From Trueperaceae bacterium (GTDB taxonomy: Bacteria; Deinococcota; Deinococci; Deinococcales; Trueperaceae), in the NCBI GenBank assembly GCA_020354625.1, contig CP070651.1, positions 4,016,358 to 4,080,357 of the forward strand: a stretch of DNA of 64,000 nt, read 5' to 3'. Positions within the stretch are counted from its first letter, which is position 1. The number at the start of each line of letters is the position of its first letter. Under the pieces are notes generated by a model. The model searched no databases. It was not told where the DNA came from and worked only from the letters and a program-made list of their open reading frames with translations. Of this stretch, positions 1 through 8,293 are shown piece after piece. The position numbers and the translations under genes were made by a program.

Positions 1-277
1 CCTGTGTGACCGTGTGCCAAGCTCGCCACATCTCTTCGATCGATGGCGTGCTCGCCGGTTTGCGGGTGGCGAGCTCGTTCAGCTCGGGTACCGGTGTCAA
101 GCCTTGAGCCGTGGTAAGCCATATGACCTGTTCGTGCCAAGCCAAGTGACCGACCATCCAACCGAGGCTGTTGACCGGTTCCAAGCGCTTGCCGCCATCT
201 GTTTCCGAGACGCCTTCAAACGCCCGTAGCCAAGCACTACGGGTGAAGCGGAGCTGATCGACCAGGGGGTGAGCCAT
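1..277 (-). CDS. DinB/YfiT-like protein, N-terminal part only
   Basis: The reverse strand is open from an ATG at 275-277 to the left edge, giving 92 codons; the rest lies outside the window. The start is fixed by GAGGAGG about 6 bases upstream. Residues 37-50 read SLGWMVGHLAWHEQ, the helix that carries a metal-ligand histidine in DinB-type four-helix-bundle proteins, and the first 20 residues fit the usual first helix. Members are small metal-dependent, often thiol-transferring proteins with mostly unknown substrates. The C-terminal half with the other expected histidines is not visible, so activity cannot be judged. Confidence 0.72.
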   Translation of the reverse strand, partial: MAHPLVDQLRFTRSAWLRAFEGVSETDGGKRLEPVNSLGWMVGHLAWHEQVIWLTTAQGLTPVPELNELATRKPASTPSIEEMWRAWHTVTQ

Positions 278-406
278 CGATATCCTCCTCATCAACCCCC
301 ATCTTTCCACAAGGGGAGCGCACGCGACACCCCTGCCGGAGGCGCTCGTGAGATGTATACGTTCGATGCTGCTTGCGGTTAGCGGGGAGTTCAGGTATCG
401 AGGGCG

Positions 407-661
407 CTAGGCTTCGTGTGAAATGGCCACCTCTTTGATTTCGACGTACCAATCCCCCCGTATGAACAGCACACGCTCTGAGAAGCTTTCGTACTGGCCG
501 AAGTCCACTTGTGTGTTGGCGAAGTGTTCTGCCACTTCCCGGCACGAGAACGGTCCGACCAGGCAATTGTGCTCTCCCGACCACCGGTTGGGGATGATCG
601 TTTGGGGAACCGGATAGCTTCGCTCTAGGGGTCGATAGATTCCTGTGTTCAGGCCTGCCAT
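407..661 (-). CDS. Small conserved-looking protein, function unknown
   Basis: The product is 84 residues with no signal peptide or membrane segment. The start is well supported: AAGGAGGT sits 7 bases before the ATG, and a promoter-like TTGACA-N17-TACTAA lies 60-90 bases upstream. The sequence alternates short strands and one helix (around CREVAEHFANTQVDFG) and ends with a beta-like FIRGDWYVEIKEVAI stretch. I do not recognise the family. It sits upstream of the DinB-like gene on the same strand with a 129-base gap, so the two may be co-transcribed. Confidence 0.7.
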   Translation of the reverse strand: MAGLNTGIYRPLERSYPVPQTIIPNRWSGEHNCLVGPFSCREVAEHFANTQVDFGQYESFSERVLFIRGDWYVEIKEVAISHEA

Positions 662-723
662 CTTGGCACCTCCTTACCGGTAACTCTGCCACCGCTCCGA
701 AGCGGACGGTCGGTCACGAATCG

Positions 724-752
724 TTAGTATTTTAGGGAGCGTTCGGTGTCAA
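724..752 (-). promoter_or_regulatory. Promoter of the 84-residue gene
   Basis: On the reverse strand TTGACA (747-752) and TACTAA (724-729) are 17 bases apart. An alternative -10, TAAAAT, overlaps but has poor spacing. The predicted transcript start lies about 55 bases before the strong ribosome binding site of the gene at 661. Confidence 0.55.
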
Positions 753-1153
753 TCGGTCGTGGGGTGAGGTCACGTGTCCTACCCCTGTAGTATAGCATCT
801 TGGCGCATACATCTTGAAACGGTCTTGTGGCACGCCAGGCCTCACCAGAAATCCCCACCGGGACTTCGTGTGGGTGGAAGGGAAGTCCCGGCGGGCTGAA
901 AGGAGTGACCCAGCGCCTGGAACAGACGCCTTCGGAATCGGATTTCCAGTCGATCGTGCTATGTCCACGGAAGAACCGTGTGGGTGATGAGCAGATCGGT
1001 GATAATCCAACCCCTGCTCTACATCTCCGGTGCCCCGAAGGTGCAGAGATTAAACTGATTGTGTTTCGTTTGCAATTTGGTGAGCTAGAGACATATGTCC
1101 CGTCGTTCCCGACTGTGCGGCGGCAGGCCGGTCTCCCGGGGTGGGTTGAGAAA
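753..1153. other. Intergenic stretch without a convincing gene
   Basis: No reading frame here has a ribosome binding site or a plausible protein. It contains a perfect inverted repeat with 10-bp arms at 858-867 and 882-891 (14-base loop) and a shorter hairpin around 967-985. Neither is followed by a T run on either strand. I tested for a T-box-type motif and found none. The function of these structures is unknown. Confidence 0.5.
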
Positions 1154-1174
1154 GCGGCTCCCACCGGGAGCCGC
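1154..1174 (-). terminator. Terminator-like hairpin after the lamin-tail-like gene
   Basis: A perfect 9-bp stem (1154-1162 with 1166-1174) and a 3-base loop lie 25 bases past the stop of the gene ending at 1199. Read on the reverse strand it is followed by TTTCTC, a short and imperfect U tract. Confidence 0.55.
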
Positions 1175-1198
1175 TGGATGCTTGGGTGATGCGGAAGT

Positions 1199-1738
1199 TT
1201 ATTCGGCGGTGTTGGCTGCGCCGAGGGTCGGCGCGCCCGCGCTCCAGTTATCGACCGGATCCCCATCCATGGCACTTCCGGTCATGGCGATGGTCTGCCC
1301 CTCACCTGGCGGGGCGATGAAGGTGCCGGCGGTCCACAAGCCGGCCGTCTCAGCCACGCCTTCGCGGCCGTGGCCGGCGCTGCCCCACTCGATGTAATCG
1401 ATGAGCGAATCGGCGTTGCTGAACCGGTTGTCGCTGTAGATGCCGAATTCGGCCTCGCCGGCAGCGATCGCATCCCACACCGCCACCAGGTAGCCACCGG
1501 CGGGGATCACCAGCGAGCCGGACACGACCTCGAGGTCAGACATCGGGGCGTAGGCGGGGCGGTTGCACACGACCACGCTCGAGACGTCGACCTCGCTGTC
1601 GCCGGTGTTGTGGAGTTCGAAGGTTCCGGTGGCCGGATCCACCTCGCTGATGACGACCTGCGCCATCACGCTATGGAAGGCGCTGACAAGGAGAACCAAA
1701 AGGGCTACTAGGGTAGTGCGGGAAAGGTCTCTATTCAT
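1199..1738 (-). CDS. Secreted lamin-tail-domain-like protein
   Basis: The product is 179 residues. The start at 1738 is preferred over an in-frame one seven codons upstream because GGAGG lies 8 bases before it. A Sec signal peptide ends near SVMA/QVV (about residue 27). The mature part (VVISEVDPATGTFELHNTG, then a WGS...G pattern) resembles a lamin tail domain (LTD), a beta-sandwich common in secreted bacterial proteins and usually linked to surface or extracellular nucleic-acid functions. No catalytic domain is attached, so it is probably a stand-alone exported binding module. It is a single-gene unit with its own hairpin terminator. Confidence 0.72.
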   Translation of the reverse strand: MNRDLSRTTLVALLVLLVSAFHSVMAQVVISEVDPATGTFELHNTGDSEVDVSSVVVCNRPAYAPMSDLEVVSGSLVIPAGGYLVAVWDAIAAGEAEFGIYSDNRFSNADSLIDYIEWGSAGHGREGVAETAGLWTAGTFIAPPGEGQTIAMTGSAMDGDPVDNWSAGAPTLGAANTAE

Positions 1739-2039
1739 GGTTGATTCCTCCAACTCCAAGGCAATACCAGATCATCTTACTCGAGAAACGTCTTTTATAA
1801 GACATATCCCTGTGGACGGTGGGTATGGGTACGTCCCTAACGAACAATAGTGCCCGCCACAGGAGTGAGGGCGGTGGCGGGCTTAGAAGAAAGGGAGACA
1901 GGCGGGAAGTCGAGGTCGCGCCGTCTCGCTCCTATACGATAAGGTGGACCTGTCCAAGATTCGGTACAGGTCTTTACGTAACCAGGTTCAGTCAAAACAA
2001 CGCACGGAACGCACCGAACTCAAGGGGGTGGAGCAAAGG
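1739..2039. other. Divergent intergenic region with a 9-bp-arm hairpin
   Basis: This region separates the reverse-strand lamin-tail-like gene from the forward dioxygenase gene, so it should hold both promoters, but no strong -35/-10 pair is evident. An inverted repeat with perfect 9-bp arms lies at 1852-1860 and 1874-1882. It has no T run. No gene is seen. Confidence 0.45.
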
Positions 2040-2999
2040 ATGAACGCGACGCACATGTTGCCCGAGGTGGTTACAGATGAGCGAGCGTGGAGCGCAGATA
2101 CGGTCGATGCCCAGGCATCATGGTTCACGTCGTTGTCTGAGGATTGTCTCTTGGAGTTGGAACGGTGGTTGGCAGAGCACGCAGCAAGCTCAGAAGAGGC
2201 CACCACCCTTCGGGTGCTCGACGCTCAGCTATCCCGTTGCCGAGAGCTGCTCAGCCCTGTGACAACCGAGCTCGATGCCGGCCGCGGTTTCGCGCTGATC
2301 GACGGAGTCCCCATGGAGCGCTTCTCACCCTCGGAGGCCACGGCGATCTACTGGTTGTTGGGCCAGATACTCGGCGAGCCGTTCAAACAGGATATCAGAG
2401 GGACCCTTCTTTACGACGTGCGCGATACGGGACAGGATGTAAAGCAAGGGGCGCGCTTTTCGGTGACCAATGCCGAGAGCTCGTTCCATACCGACGGGGC
2501 CTTCAATCCGCAGGTTCCGGACTACGTCGGACTGCTCTGTCTGGCGGTCGCAAAATCGGGTGGGGAGAGCGAGCTGGTCAGCGCCGTTTCGCTCCACAAC
2601 GAGCTCCTGGAGCGAGACGCAGAAGCCCTCAGAACGCTCTATGGCCCCTTCTGCTTCGATCGCCGGGGGCAGTTTGCCGCCGGAGAAGAGTCCGTTACCG
2701 AGACGCCGATCTTTCGCTGGGATGGCCAGGAGCTGTTTCACAGATACCTTCACTACTACATACGGGTGGGGCACGAGCTGATCGGTCGTCCCCTTTCAAC
2801 CGAGCTGGAGAGAGCGCTCGAGGCGGTAGAGGCGCTTCTAAAGCGTTAGGAGCTCAAGGTGTCGTTCAAGTTGGAACCGGGTCAGATGATGTTCGTCAAC
2901 AACCGCTGGATCCTCCACAACCGGACCGCTTTTGAAGATTTCGCCGAGCCCGAGCGCCGGCGTCACTACGTCAGGCTCTGGTTGAGCCGTAGAGAGTAA
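2040..2999 (+). pseudogene. TauD/TfdA-type Fe(II)/2-oxoglutarate dioxygenase interrupted by an in-frame TAG
   Basis: The first part (2040-2849, 269 residues) starts at an ATG preceded by GGTGGAG and carries the HxD iron motif in SSFHTDGAF (H150, D152). A TAG at 2847-2849 ends it. The same frame then continues for 49 codons to a TAA at 2999, encoding the family's C-terminus: EPGQMMFVNNRWILHNRTAF with the distal iron histidine, then PERRRHYVRLWL with the 2-oxoglutarate-binding arginine. The full length of about 319 residues fits the family. A single C-to-T change (CAG to TAG) would explain it. Without readthrough the 269-residue product lacks two essential ligands and should be inactive. Confidence 0.85.
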
Positions 3000-3013
3000 C
3001 GACACAGCGGATG

Positions 3014-3535
3014 TCACCGCTGTGTTCGCAACCGGCTCCATGCTCGACTCGCCAGCACCACCGACGTCTCCACCTGGCGCTCGGGAATCGACCAATAGGT
3101 GTGCAATAGCGCGGTTTTTTCTGCTTCAGGGATGAGGGAGTAGCCGTTTTTCTGGTAGAAGGCGATCGCCCAGGTAGCCGCTGCCCAGGTGCCGATGAGG
3201 ATCGGCGTGTGCGTCATTACCTCCAACTGTTTGAGCAGTGCCGTGCCGACACCCCGCCCCTGGGCCTCAGTGCGGACGTAGGCGTGGCGGATAAGGGTAA
3301 CGTCCCCCTTGTCCTGGATGCCCATTACGCCGAGCAGCAGCTGCTGATAGCCCCAGAAGACGACACCAGCTGCGATCTCCTGCTCGAGCTCCCTGGCGCT
3401 CATGTACGGTTCGTGCCAGCGGTCTTCGGGGATGACGCCCCTGTAGGCCTGAGCGCCGTCGTTGATGATCTCGAGGATGGCGCCGAAGTCTGCTGGCGTG
3501 CACCGCCGGATCGTCCGCTTCTCTGCTCGGCTCAT
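3014..3535 (-). CDS. GNAT-family N-acetyltransferase
   Basis: The product is 173 residues from the ATG at 3535, which has GGGGAG 8 bases upstream; an in-frame ATG 12 codons earlier is less likely. The fold signature is the acetyl-CoA pyrophosphate loop EAQGRGVGTALL (motif A), followed by a beta4/alpha4 stretch ending FYQKNGYSLI (motif B). The N-terminus TIRRCTPADFGAILEIIND is typical of GNAT proteins. The substrate is unknown. It is divergent from the methyltransferase at 3622, and convergent with and 14 bases from the end of the dioxygenase gene. Confidence 0.85.
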   Translation of the reverse strand: MSRAEKRTIRRCTPADFGAILEIINDGAQAYRGVIPEDRWHEPYMSARELEQEIAAGVVFWGYQQLLLGVMGIQDKGDVTLIRHAYVRTEAQGRGVGTALLKQLEVMTHTPILIGTWAAATWAIAFYQKNGYSLIPEAEKTALLHTYWSIPERQVETSVVLASRAWSRLRTQR

Positions 3536-3621
3536 CGGACTCGCTCCCCAGCATACGCTGATGGAGCCCAAGCCGGTAGTCCACGAGGCGCTTTGGATGA
3601 CAAAATGGAACGTAGAAGCCC

Positions 3622-4413
3622 ATGAGCAGAGCCGAGGATAACCCTGGATACGTCGATGAAGCCTATTTGCGGCTCCTAGCGGAACTCACCCGCCCCATCA
3701 AGGCGCGCAGCTACGCCCTCATGCGGGCGCAGAAGGGTGACAAGGTCTTGGACGTCGGCTGCGGTCCGGGGACCGACACCGTCGCCCTGGCAGCACGAGT
3801 TGGCCCTGGAGGAGAGGTCGTCGGGGTCGACTACGACCATGATATGGTCTCCTTGGCCGAGCGCGCAGCTGCCGAGGCCGGGGTCGAGCGCTGGGTGCGC
3901 CACCGGTGCGCCGACGCCGCTTCGCTCCCGTTTCCCACGGGTTATTTCGATGCCTGCCGCTGTGAACGCGTGTTTCAGCATCTTCCCGAGCCGGGCCGAG
4001 TGCTAGCAGAGATGCTCCGGGTCACCAAACCTGGTGGCTGGATCGTAGCGTTGGATTCGGACTTCGGCACGCTGTCGGTCGATACGTCTGAGCTCGATGT
4101 CGAACGCAGGCTCATGCGCCTCTTGGCGGACCGGTTTCATCACGACGGTTATGCCGGCAGACGCCTCTACCGTCTTTTTCGGCGCTCTGGTCTCGCCGAG
4201 GTCACCGTCGAGCTTTTCGGGCTCCCCTTTACAGGTTATGCGCTGATGAGGCGGGTCGCCCGGTTCGATGAGCTCGAAGCGCTCGCACGGCAGCTCGAAC
4301 TAATCACCGAAGACGAACTCCAGCTTTGGCGAACCAGCCTGTCACAAGCGGAAGCGGCGGGGGGCTTTTTTGGGAGCCTTACTCAGGTGCTGGTCGCGGG
4401 TTGCAGGCCCTGA
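3622..4413 (+). CDS. Class I SAM-dependent methyltransferase
   Basis: The product is 263 residues. Motif I is VLDVGCGPGTDT (about residues 41-52), followed by the acidic VVGVDYD at the end of strand 2 and FDACRCERVFQHLPEPGRVL as motif IV/post-motif. This is the Methyltransf_11/UbiE-like layout. The C-terminal 100 residues are helical and probably form the substrate lid. Small-molecule methylation is likely; the acceptor is unknown. The ribosome binding site is weak. It is divergent from the GNAT gene, and both proteins begin MSRAE (see findings). Confidence 0.85.
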   Translation: MSRAEDNPGYVDEAYLRLLAELTRPIKARSYALMRAQKGDKVLDVGCGPGTDTVALAARVGPGGEVVGVDYDHDMVSLAERAAAEAGVERWVRHRCADAASLPFPTGYFDACRCERVFQHLPEPGRVLAEMLRVTKPGGWIVALDSDFGTLSVDTSELDVERRLMRLLADRFHHDGYAGRRLYRLFRRSGLAEVTVELFGLPFTGYALMRRVARFDELEALARQLELITEDELQLWRTSLSQAEAAGGFFGSLTQVLVAGCRP

Positions 4414-4727
4414 TGGGGCTTCGCAGCACATGGGCGGAACGCAAGAAAGAACCCTGGGATTCCGTGCACAGGTCCTACGGTCACATGGCGACATGGTTGG
4501 CTGGAGCTCTCCAACCGCGCTTGCCAGGCCACGGTGACGGTTGTAGGGCTGGGAGCGGCTAGTCTTGCACTCGTCGATGATATAGACTTGACTTCAAGGG
4601 AAACTCGCATCCTGTTCCTGCGACGTCCTAGCTGGTGGAGGTTCGGAAGCCCGCTCACTTTCTGCTTGGTCTCGAGAGGTTCCCACTAGCTGCTCTCGTC
4701 ACGCGCGTGACGATCGAAGGAGGGGTT
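4414..4727 (+). other. Intergenic leader region of the peptide ABC operon
   Basis: No gene is seen. The region must carry the promoter of the importer operon, but I find no confident -35/-10 pair. The only clear signal is the AAGGAGGGG ribosome binding site directly before the ATG at 4728. Confidence 0.4.
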
Positions 4728-6272
4728 ATGAAGCGTCGGGATTTTCTCAAGCTCAGTGCGCTGACCGGGGGGGCGGTGTTGCTCGGCAACGCCCCGAACT
4801 TCCGGGCCTTGGCCCAGGGGGGTACTCCGGCGAGCGGCGGCACGCTGGTATGGGGTCATTCGGAGACCACCCAGAACATCGACATCCACCAGACGGGCAC
4901 GGCTTCTACGCTGCGGATGCTCCAAAACGTCCACGATTCGATCGTCGTCCCTGACAGCAACTTCACTATTCAGCCCGGCTTGGCGGAGGCCTTCGAGGTG
5001 AGCAGCGACCTGCTGACCTATACCTTCTTCCTGCGGCCGGACGTGCGCTTCCACAACGGCAAGTTGCTCACCGCTGCCGACGTCAAGTACTCGTTCGAAC
5101 GGGTCAAAGATCCGGCGACGGGCGCGACCAACTTCGAAGTCTTCAACGACGTCGAAGAGATCCTGGCGCTCGACGACCACACCGTGCAGATCAAGATGTC
5201 TCGGGTCTACAGCCCCTTCCTGGCACGCCTGTCCGAAAACGGCTCGGGAGCCATCATCCCCGAAGGCAGCGGCGAGACGACCGGCACTCAGCCCATCGGC
5301 GCCGGTCCCTTCCAGTTCATCGAGCGCGAGTTCGGCAACGAGGTCAGGCTGAAACGCTGGGACGAGTATTGGCAGGGCCCCGCCTACCTCGAAGAGATCA
5401 TTTCGCGCGAAGTTACCGAGCCGACCGTGCGGTTGACCGGCTTGCGCACCGGGGAGATGCACCTCATCAACGACATCCCGCTCGATCGTGTCGACGAGCT
5501 CAAGGCCGACAGCAACCTCCAGGTCCACACCTGGGCCCCGCTCTCCTGGGCTTTTTTGAACTTCAACCACCAGATCGAGCCGTTCAACGATCCGCGCGTG
5601 CGCTTGGCGTTTGACTACATGATCGACAAGGAGGTGCTGGTCCAGGGTGCCTTGTGGGGTCAGGGCGAAGTGACCGCCTCGCCCAGCTTCCCGACCTCGC
5701 CTTCGCGCAACAACGATCTTCAGGTGCGGCCGCAGGACTTCAACGAGGCGCGCAGCCTGCTCGCCGCAGCCGGTGTAAACCCCAGCGATCTCGAGTTCAC
5801 CTTCAAGACCACCACCAACTACCCTTGGCACGTCGAGGCGACCCAGATCATGCAGGAGTGGTTCCGCATGGCCGGTTTGCGGGTCAACGTCGAGGCGCTC
5901 ACCTGGAGTGACTGGCTCAGCCAGTGCTGGATCAACCGCGACTACACGGTGACCATGATGAACTTCTTCACCCTGTGGGAGCCGGACTTCCTCTACTACA
6001 GCCTGTGGCATACGACCGGGGCCTTCAACTATCGCAACATCAGCGACCCGGTGCTCGATGACTGGCTGCAGCAGGCCAGAGAGACCGCCGACCAGAGCGT
6101 GCGCATGGAGCTCTACCATCAGATCAAGCAGCGCATCTACGACGAGGCACACGACGTCGTCCTCTGGTTCCGCAACGGAACGCTGGCTGCCCAAAAGAAC
6201 GTGGGCGGCCTCGATCACATCGTCAACCCCAACGGCAGCAACCTCAACTTCTGGCGGGTGTCGCTGGGTTGA
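4728..6272 (+). CDS. Peptide-type ABC importer substrate-binding protein (SBP_bac_5), Tat-exported
   Basis: The product is 514 residues. The start at 4728 is chosen over an upstream in-frame codon because AAGGAGGGG precedes it and because the twin-arginine signal then stands at the N-terminus (KRRDFLKLSALTGGA). The mature protein has the family hallmarks: GGTLVWGHSE, the VRFHNGKLLTAADVKYSFERVKDP segment, and a C-terminal dilysine-free YHQIKQRIYDEAHDVVLWF. Family members deliver di- or oligopeptides, nickel or sugars to DppBC-type permeases; the substrate cannot be told here. It is the first gene of an operon with two permeases and no ATPase. A hairpin after the gene may favour its higher expression. 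Confidence 0.93.
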   Translation: MKRRDFLKLSALTGGAVLLGNAPNFRALAQGGTPASGGTLVWGHSETTQNIDIHQTGTASTLRMLQNVHDSIVVPDSNFTIQPGLAEAFEVSSDLLTYTFFLRPDVRFHNGKLLTAADVKYSFERVKDPATGATNFEVFNDVEEILALDDHTVQIKMSRVYSPFLARLSENGSGAIIPEGSGETTGTQPIGAGPFQFIEREFGNEVRLKRWDEYWQGPAYLEEIISREVTEPTVRLTGLRTGEMHLINDIPLDRVDELKADSNLQVHTWAPLSWAFLNFNHQIEPFNDPRVRLAFDYMIDKEVLVQGALWGQGEVTASPSFPTSPSRNNDLQVRPQDFNEARSLLAAAGVNPSDLEFTFKTTTNYPWHVEATQIMQEWFRMAGLRVNVEALTWSDWLSQCWINRDYTVTMMNFFTLWEPDFLYYSLWHTTGAFNYRNISDPVLDDWLQQARETADQSVRMELYHQIKQRIYDEAHDVVLWFRNGTLAAQKNVGGLDHIVNPNGSNLNFWRVSLG

Positions 6273-6317
6273 GGGAACGATTCGGCGGCGCCCGAAGGGC
6301 GTCTTGAAGGAGTAAGA

Positions 6318-6353
6318 GGGTCGGTACGGGAGGGGTTCCCTCTCGCCCGACCC
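6318..6353 (+). terminator. Intra-operon hairpin between binding protein and permease genes
   Basis: Outer arms GGGTCGG (6318-6324) and CCGACCC (6347-6353) enclose a further G-rich/C-rich inner stem. There is no T run, so it is more likely an RNA-stability or attenuation structure that partly separates the abundant binding-protein message from the permease message, a common arrangement in ABC operons. Confidence 0.4.
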
Positions 6354-6406
6354 TCCCAGCTCCTCCCCACTTCATCGATCTCACCCGGTACCTTCTCGGC
6401 CCCGCT

Positions 6407-7348
6407 ATGACCTACCTGTTCAAGCGCCTCTCTCTTTTGCTCCTCACGCTGCTGCTCATCTCCGTGGTCACCTTCGTGCTGACCAAGATCCTCCCCGGAG
6501 ACGTGGCCATCATGATCCTCGGCACGCGCTCGCACCCTGAGACGCTCACCGCGTTGCGCCAGGAGCTGGGCCTCAACGATCCCCTGGTGGTTCAGTACGG
6601 ACGCTGGATCGGCGACTTGTTGCAAGGGGATTGGGGCACCTCGCTACGCTTCAAGGAGCCGATCGCCAAGCTGCTCGGGCAGAAGATCCTGGCCAGCGGG
6701 GTCATCGTGGTGCTGTCGCTCCTTATCGCCTTGAGCCTGGCCATACCCCTCGGCGTGGTCGGCGCGGTGCGCCAAAACCGCTGGCAGGACACCGTGAGCA
6801 GCAGCACCGCCCTGTTGGGCATCAGCCTGCCGGACTTCTTCTGGGGGATGGTGCTGATCTTGCTCTTCTCGCGCTGGTTGGGCCTCTTGCCCTCGAGCGG
6901 TTTCGTGTCGCCGTTGGAGAACCTCTGGCTCTCCATCAAGCACGCGCTGCTCCCCGCCATCGCCCTCGGGCTCAGCCTGATGGCTCACCTCACGCGCATG
7001 ACGCGTTCCGCCATGCTCGAGGTACTTTCTCAGGACTACATCCGGGTGAGCCGTTCCAAAGGGCTTGGGGAGCGCATGGTGGTCTACAAACACGCCCTGA
7101 GAAACGCGATCGCGCCGGTGATTACCGTGGCGGGCTTACAGCTCGGCTACCTTTTTGGCAGCATCATCGTGGTCGAGAGCCTCTTTAACTACACCGGGGT
7201 GGGCTGGCTCACCTATCAAGCGCTTCTGAACCGCGATATCCCGCTGATCCAAGCCACCGTGTTCGTGATTGCCACCGTGTTCATGCTCAGCAACCTGGTG
7301 GTCGATCTGGTCTATAAAGTGCTCGACCCGCGTATCAGCTTCGAATAG
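6407..7348 (+). CDS. ABC importer permease, DppB type
   Basis: The product is 313 residues with six predicted membrane helices; the first is FKRLSLLLLTLLLISVVTF. The cytoplasmic EAA loop, which docks on the ATPase, is present as RVSRSKGLGERMVVYKHALRNA. The large periplasmic loop after helix 1 (LPGDVAIMILG ... LRQELGLNDPLVVQYGRWI) is typical of the peptide/nickel branch. It pairs with the DppC-type gene 17 bases downstream. No ATPase follows, so the complex needs ATPase subunits encoded elsewhere. Confidence 0.93.
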   Translation: MTYLFKRLSLLLLTLLLISVVTFVLTKILPGDVAIMILGTRSHPETLTALRQELGLNDPLVVQYGRWIGDLLQGDWGTSLRFKEPIAKLLGQKILASGVIVVLSLLIALSLAIPLGVVGAVRQNRWQDTVSSSTALLGISLPDFFWGMVLILLFSRWLGLLPSSGFVSPLENLWLSIKHALLPAIALGLSLMAHLTRMTRSAMLEVLSQDYIRVSRSKGLGERMVVYKHALRNAIAPVITVAGLQLGYLFGSIIVVESLFNYTGVGWLTYQALLNRDIPLIQATVFVIATVFMLSNLVVDLVYKVLDPRISFE

Positions 7349-7365
7349 GGCTGCCCGAGATAACC

Positions 7366-8280
7366 ATGGCGACAGAATCCTTTTCCCCTCAAACAGCAGC
7401 TTCTACAGGCCTGGGAAGCGAACAGCGAGTCAGACGACGCCTCCTTAGAATGTTTCGCACCCCCAAGGGTCTGATTGGGCTTTCGTTGGTCGTCCTGTTC
7501 AGCCTCACCGCCATCCTCTCGCCGCTGTTCATCCAGGAGGCGCTAAGCACCAAGATCAACGTGACGGCCCGGCTGGCGCCCCCGTCTCCCAGCCATCCGC
7601 TCGGCACCGACCAACTCGGTCGCGAACTCTCCTACCGCGTGCTCCTCGGGGCTCGCACCTCGTTGATGGTGGCCGTGCTGGCAGTCGCACTCAGCATCGT
7701 GCTCGGGCTGCCTCTGGGCGTTCTTTCAGGCTACTTCAAGGGGTGGACCGACCTCTCGCTGATGCGGCTGGTCGACACCTTGCTCAGCTTTCCGGTCTTA
7801 CTCTTGGCGCTCAGCATCAGCGCCATCTTAGGGCCGAGCGTGCGCAACGCCACCGTAGCGATCGGCATCGCCTTTGCCCCGTATCTCTCGCGCATCGTAC
7901 GCAGCGAGACGCTCAAGGTCAGCAGCCTGCCCTATATCGAAGCCGCTCGGGCGCAAGGGGCTTCCGACCTGCGCATCATTACCCGGGCGATTTTGCCCAA
8001 CATCCTGGCGCCCGTGATGGTGCAGGCGACCATCAGCGTGGCTTTTGCCATCCTGGCCGAGGCAGGCCTGTCGTTTCTGGGGCTCGGTACCCAGCCCCCC
8101 ACCCCGTCGTGGGGGCTTATGATCCAAGCCTCGCGCGATTATCTCGATGTGGCTCCGTGGACGGCGCTGGTGCCCGGCACCGCCGTAGCGCTCTCCGTCT
8201 TGGGGCTTAACATGCTCGGCGACGTCCTGCGCGACGTGCTCGACCCCACCTTCATCTTCGAAAGTGCAGGCGCCCAGTAG
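7366..8280 (+). CDS. ABC importer permease, DppC type
   Basis: The product is 304 residues. A cytoplasmic N-terminal extension of about 30 residues precedes helix 1, and the signature stretch HPLGTDQLGRELSYRVLLGARTSL follows it, as in all DppC/OppC proteins. The EAA loop is AARAQGASDLRIITRAILPN. The C-terminus keeps LNMLGDVLRDVLDP. It is the third gene of the importer operon. Its stop is 13 bases before the preferred MFS start, suggesting co-transcription with the exporter-like gene. Confidence 0.93.
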   Translation: MATESFSPQTAASTGLGSEQRVRRRLLRMFRTPKGLIGLSLVVLFSLTAILSPLFIQEALSTKINVTARLAPPSPSHPLGTDQLGRELSYRVLLGARTSLMVAVLAVALSIVLGLPLGVLSGYFKGWTDLSLMRLVDTLLSFPVLLLALSISAILGPSVRNATVAIGIAFAPYLSRIVRSETLKVSSLPYIEAARAQGASDLRIITRAILPNILAPVMVQATISVAFAILAEAGLSFLGLGTQPPTPSWGLMIQASRDYLDVAPWTALVPGTAVALSVLGLNMLGDVLRDVLDPTFIFESAGAQ

Positions 8281-8293
8281 CGGCCGGGGCCGC

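Noticed and set aside
700-1100. Possible T-box or riboswitch leader suggested by the hairpins
   Set aside because: No T-box core sequence, no terminator/antiterminator pair and no downstream biosynthetic gene on either strand.
827-1189. 120-codon forward frame in the 753-1153 gap
   Set aside because: It has no ribosome binding site, runs through two hairpins and the terminator of the opposite gene, and has an implausible composition.
4686-6218. 510-codon open frame on the reverse strand over the first binding-protein gene
   Set aside because: It is a GC-bias shadow: the forward frame has a Tat signal, family motifs and a ribosome binding site, while the reverse translation has no recognisable fold or start.
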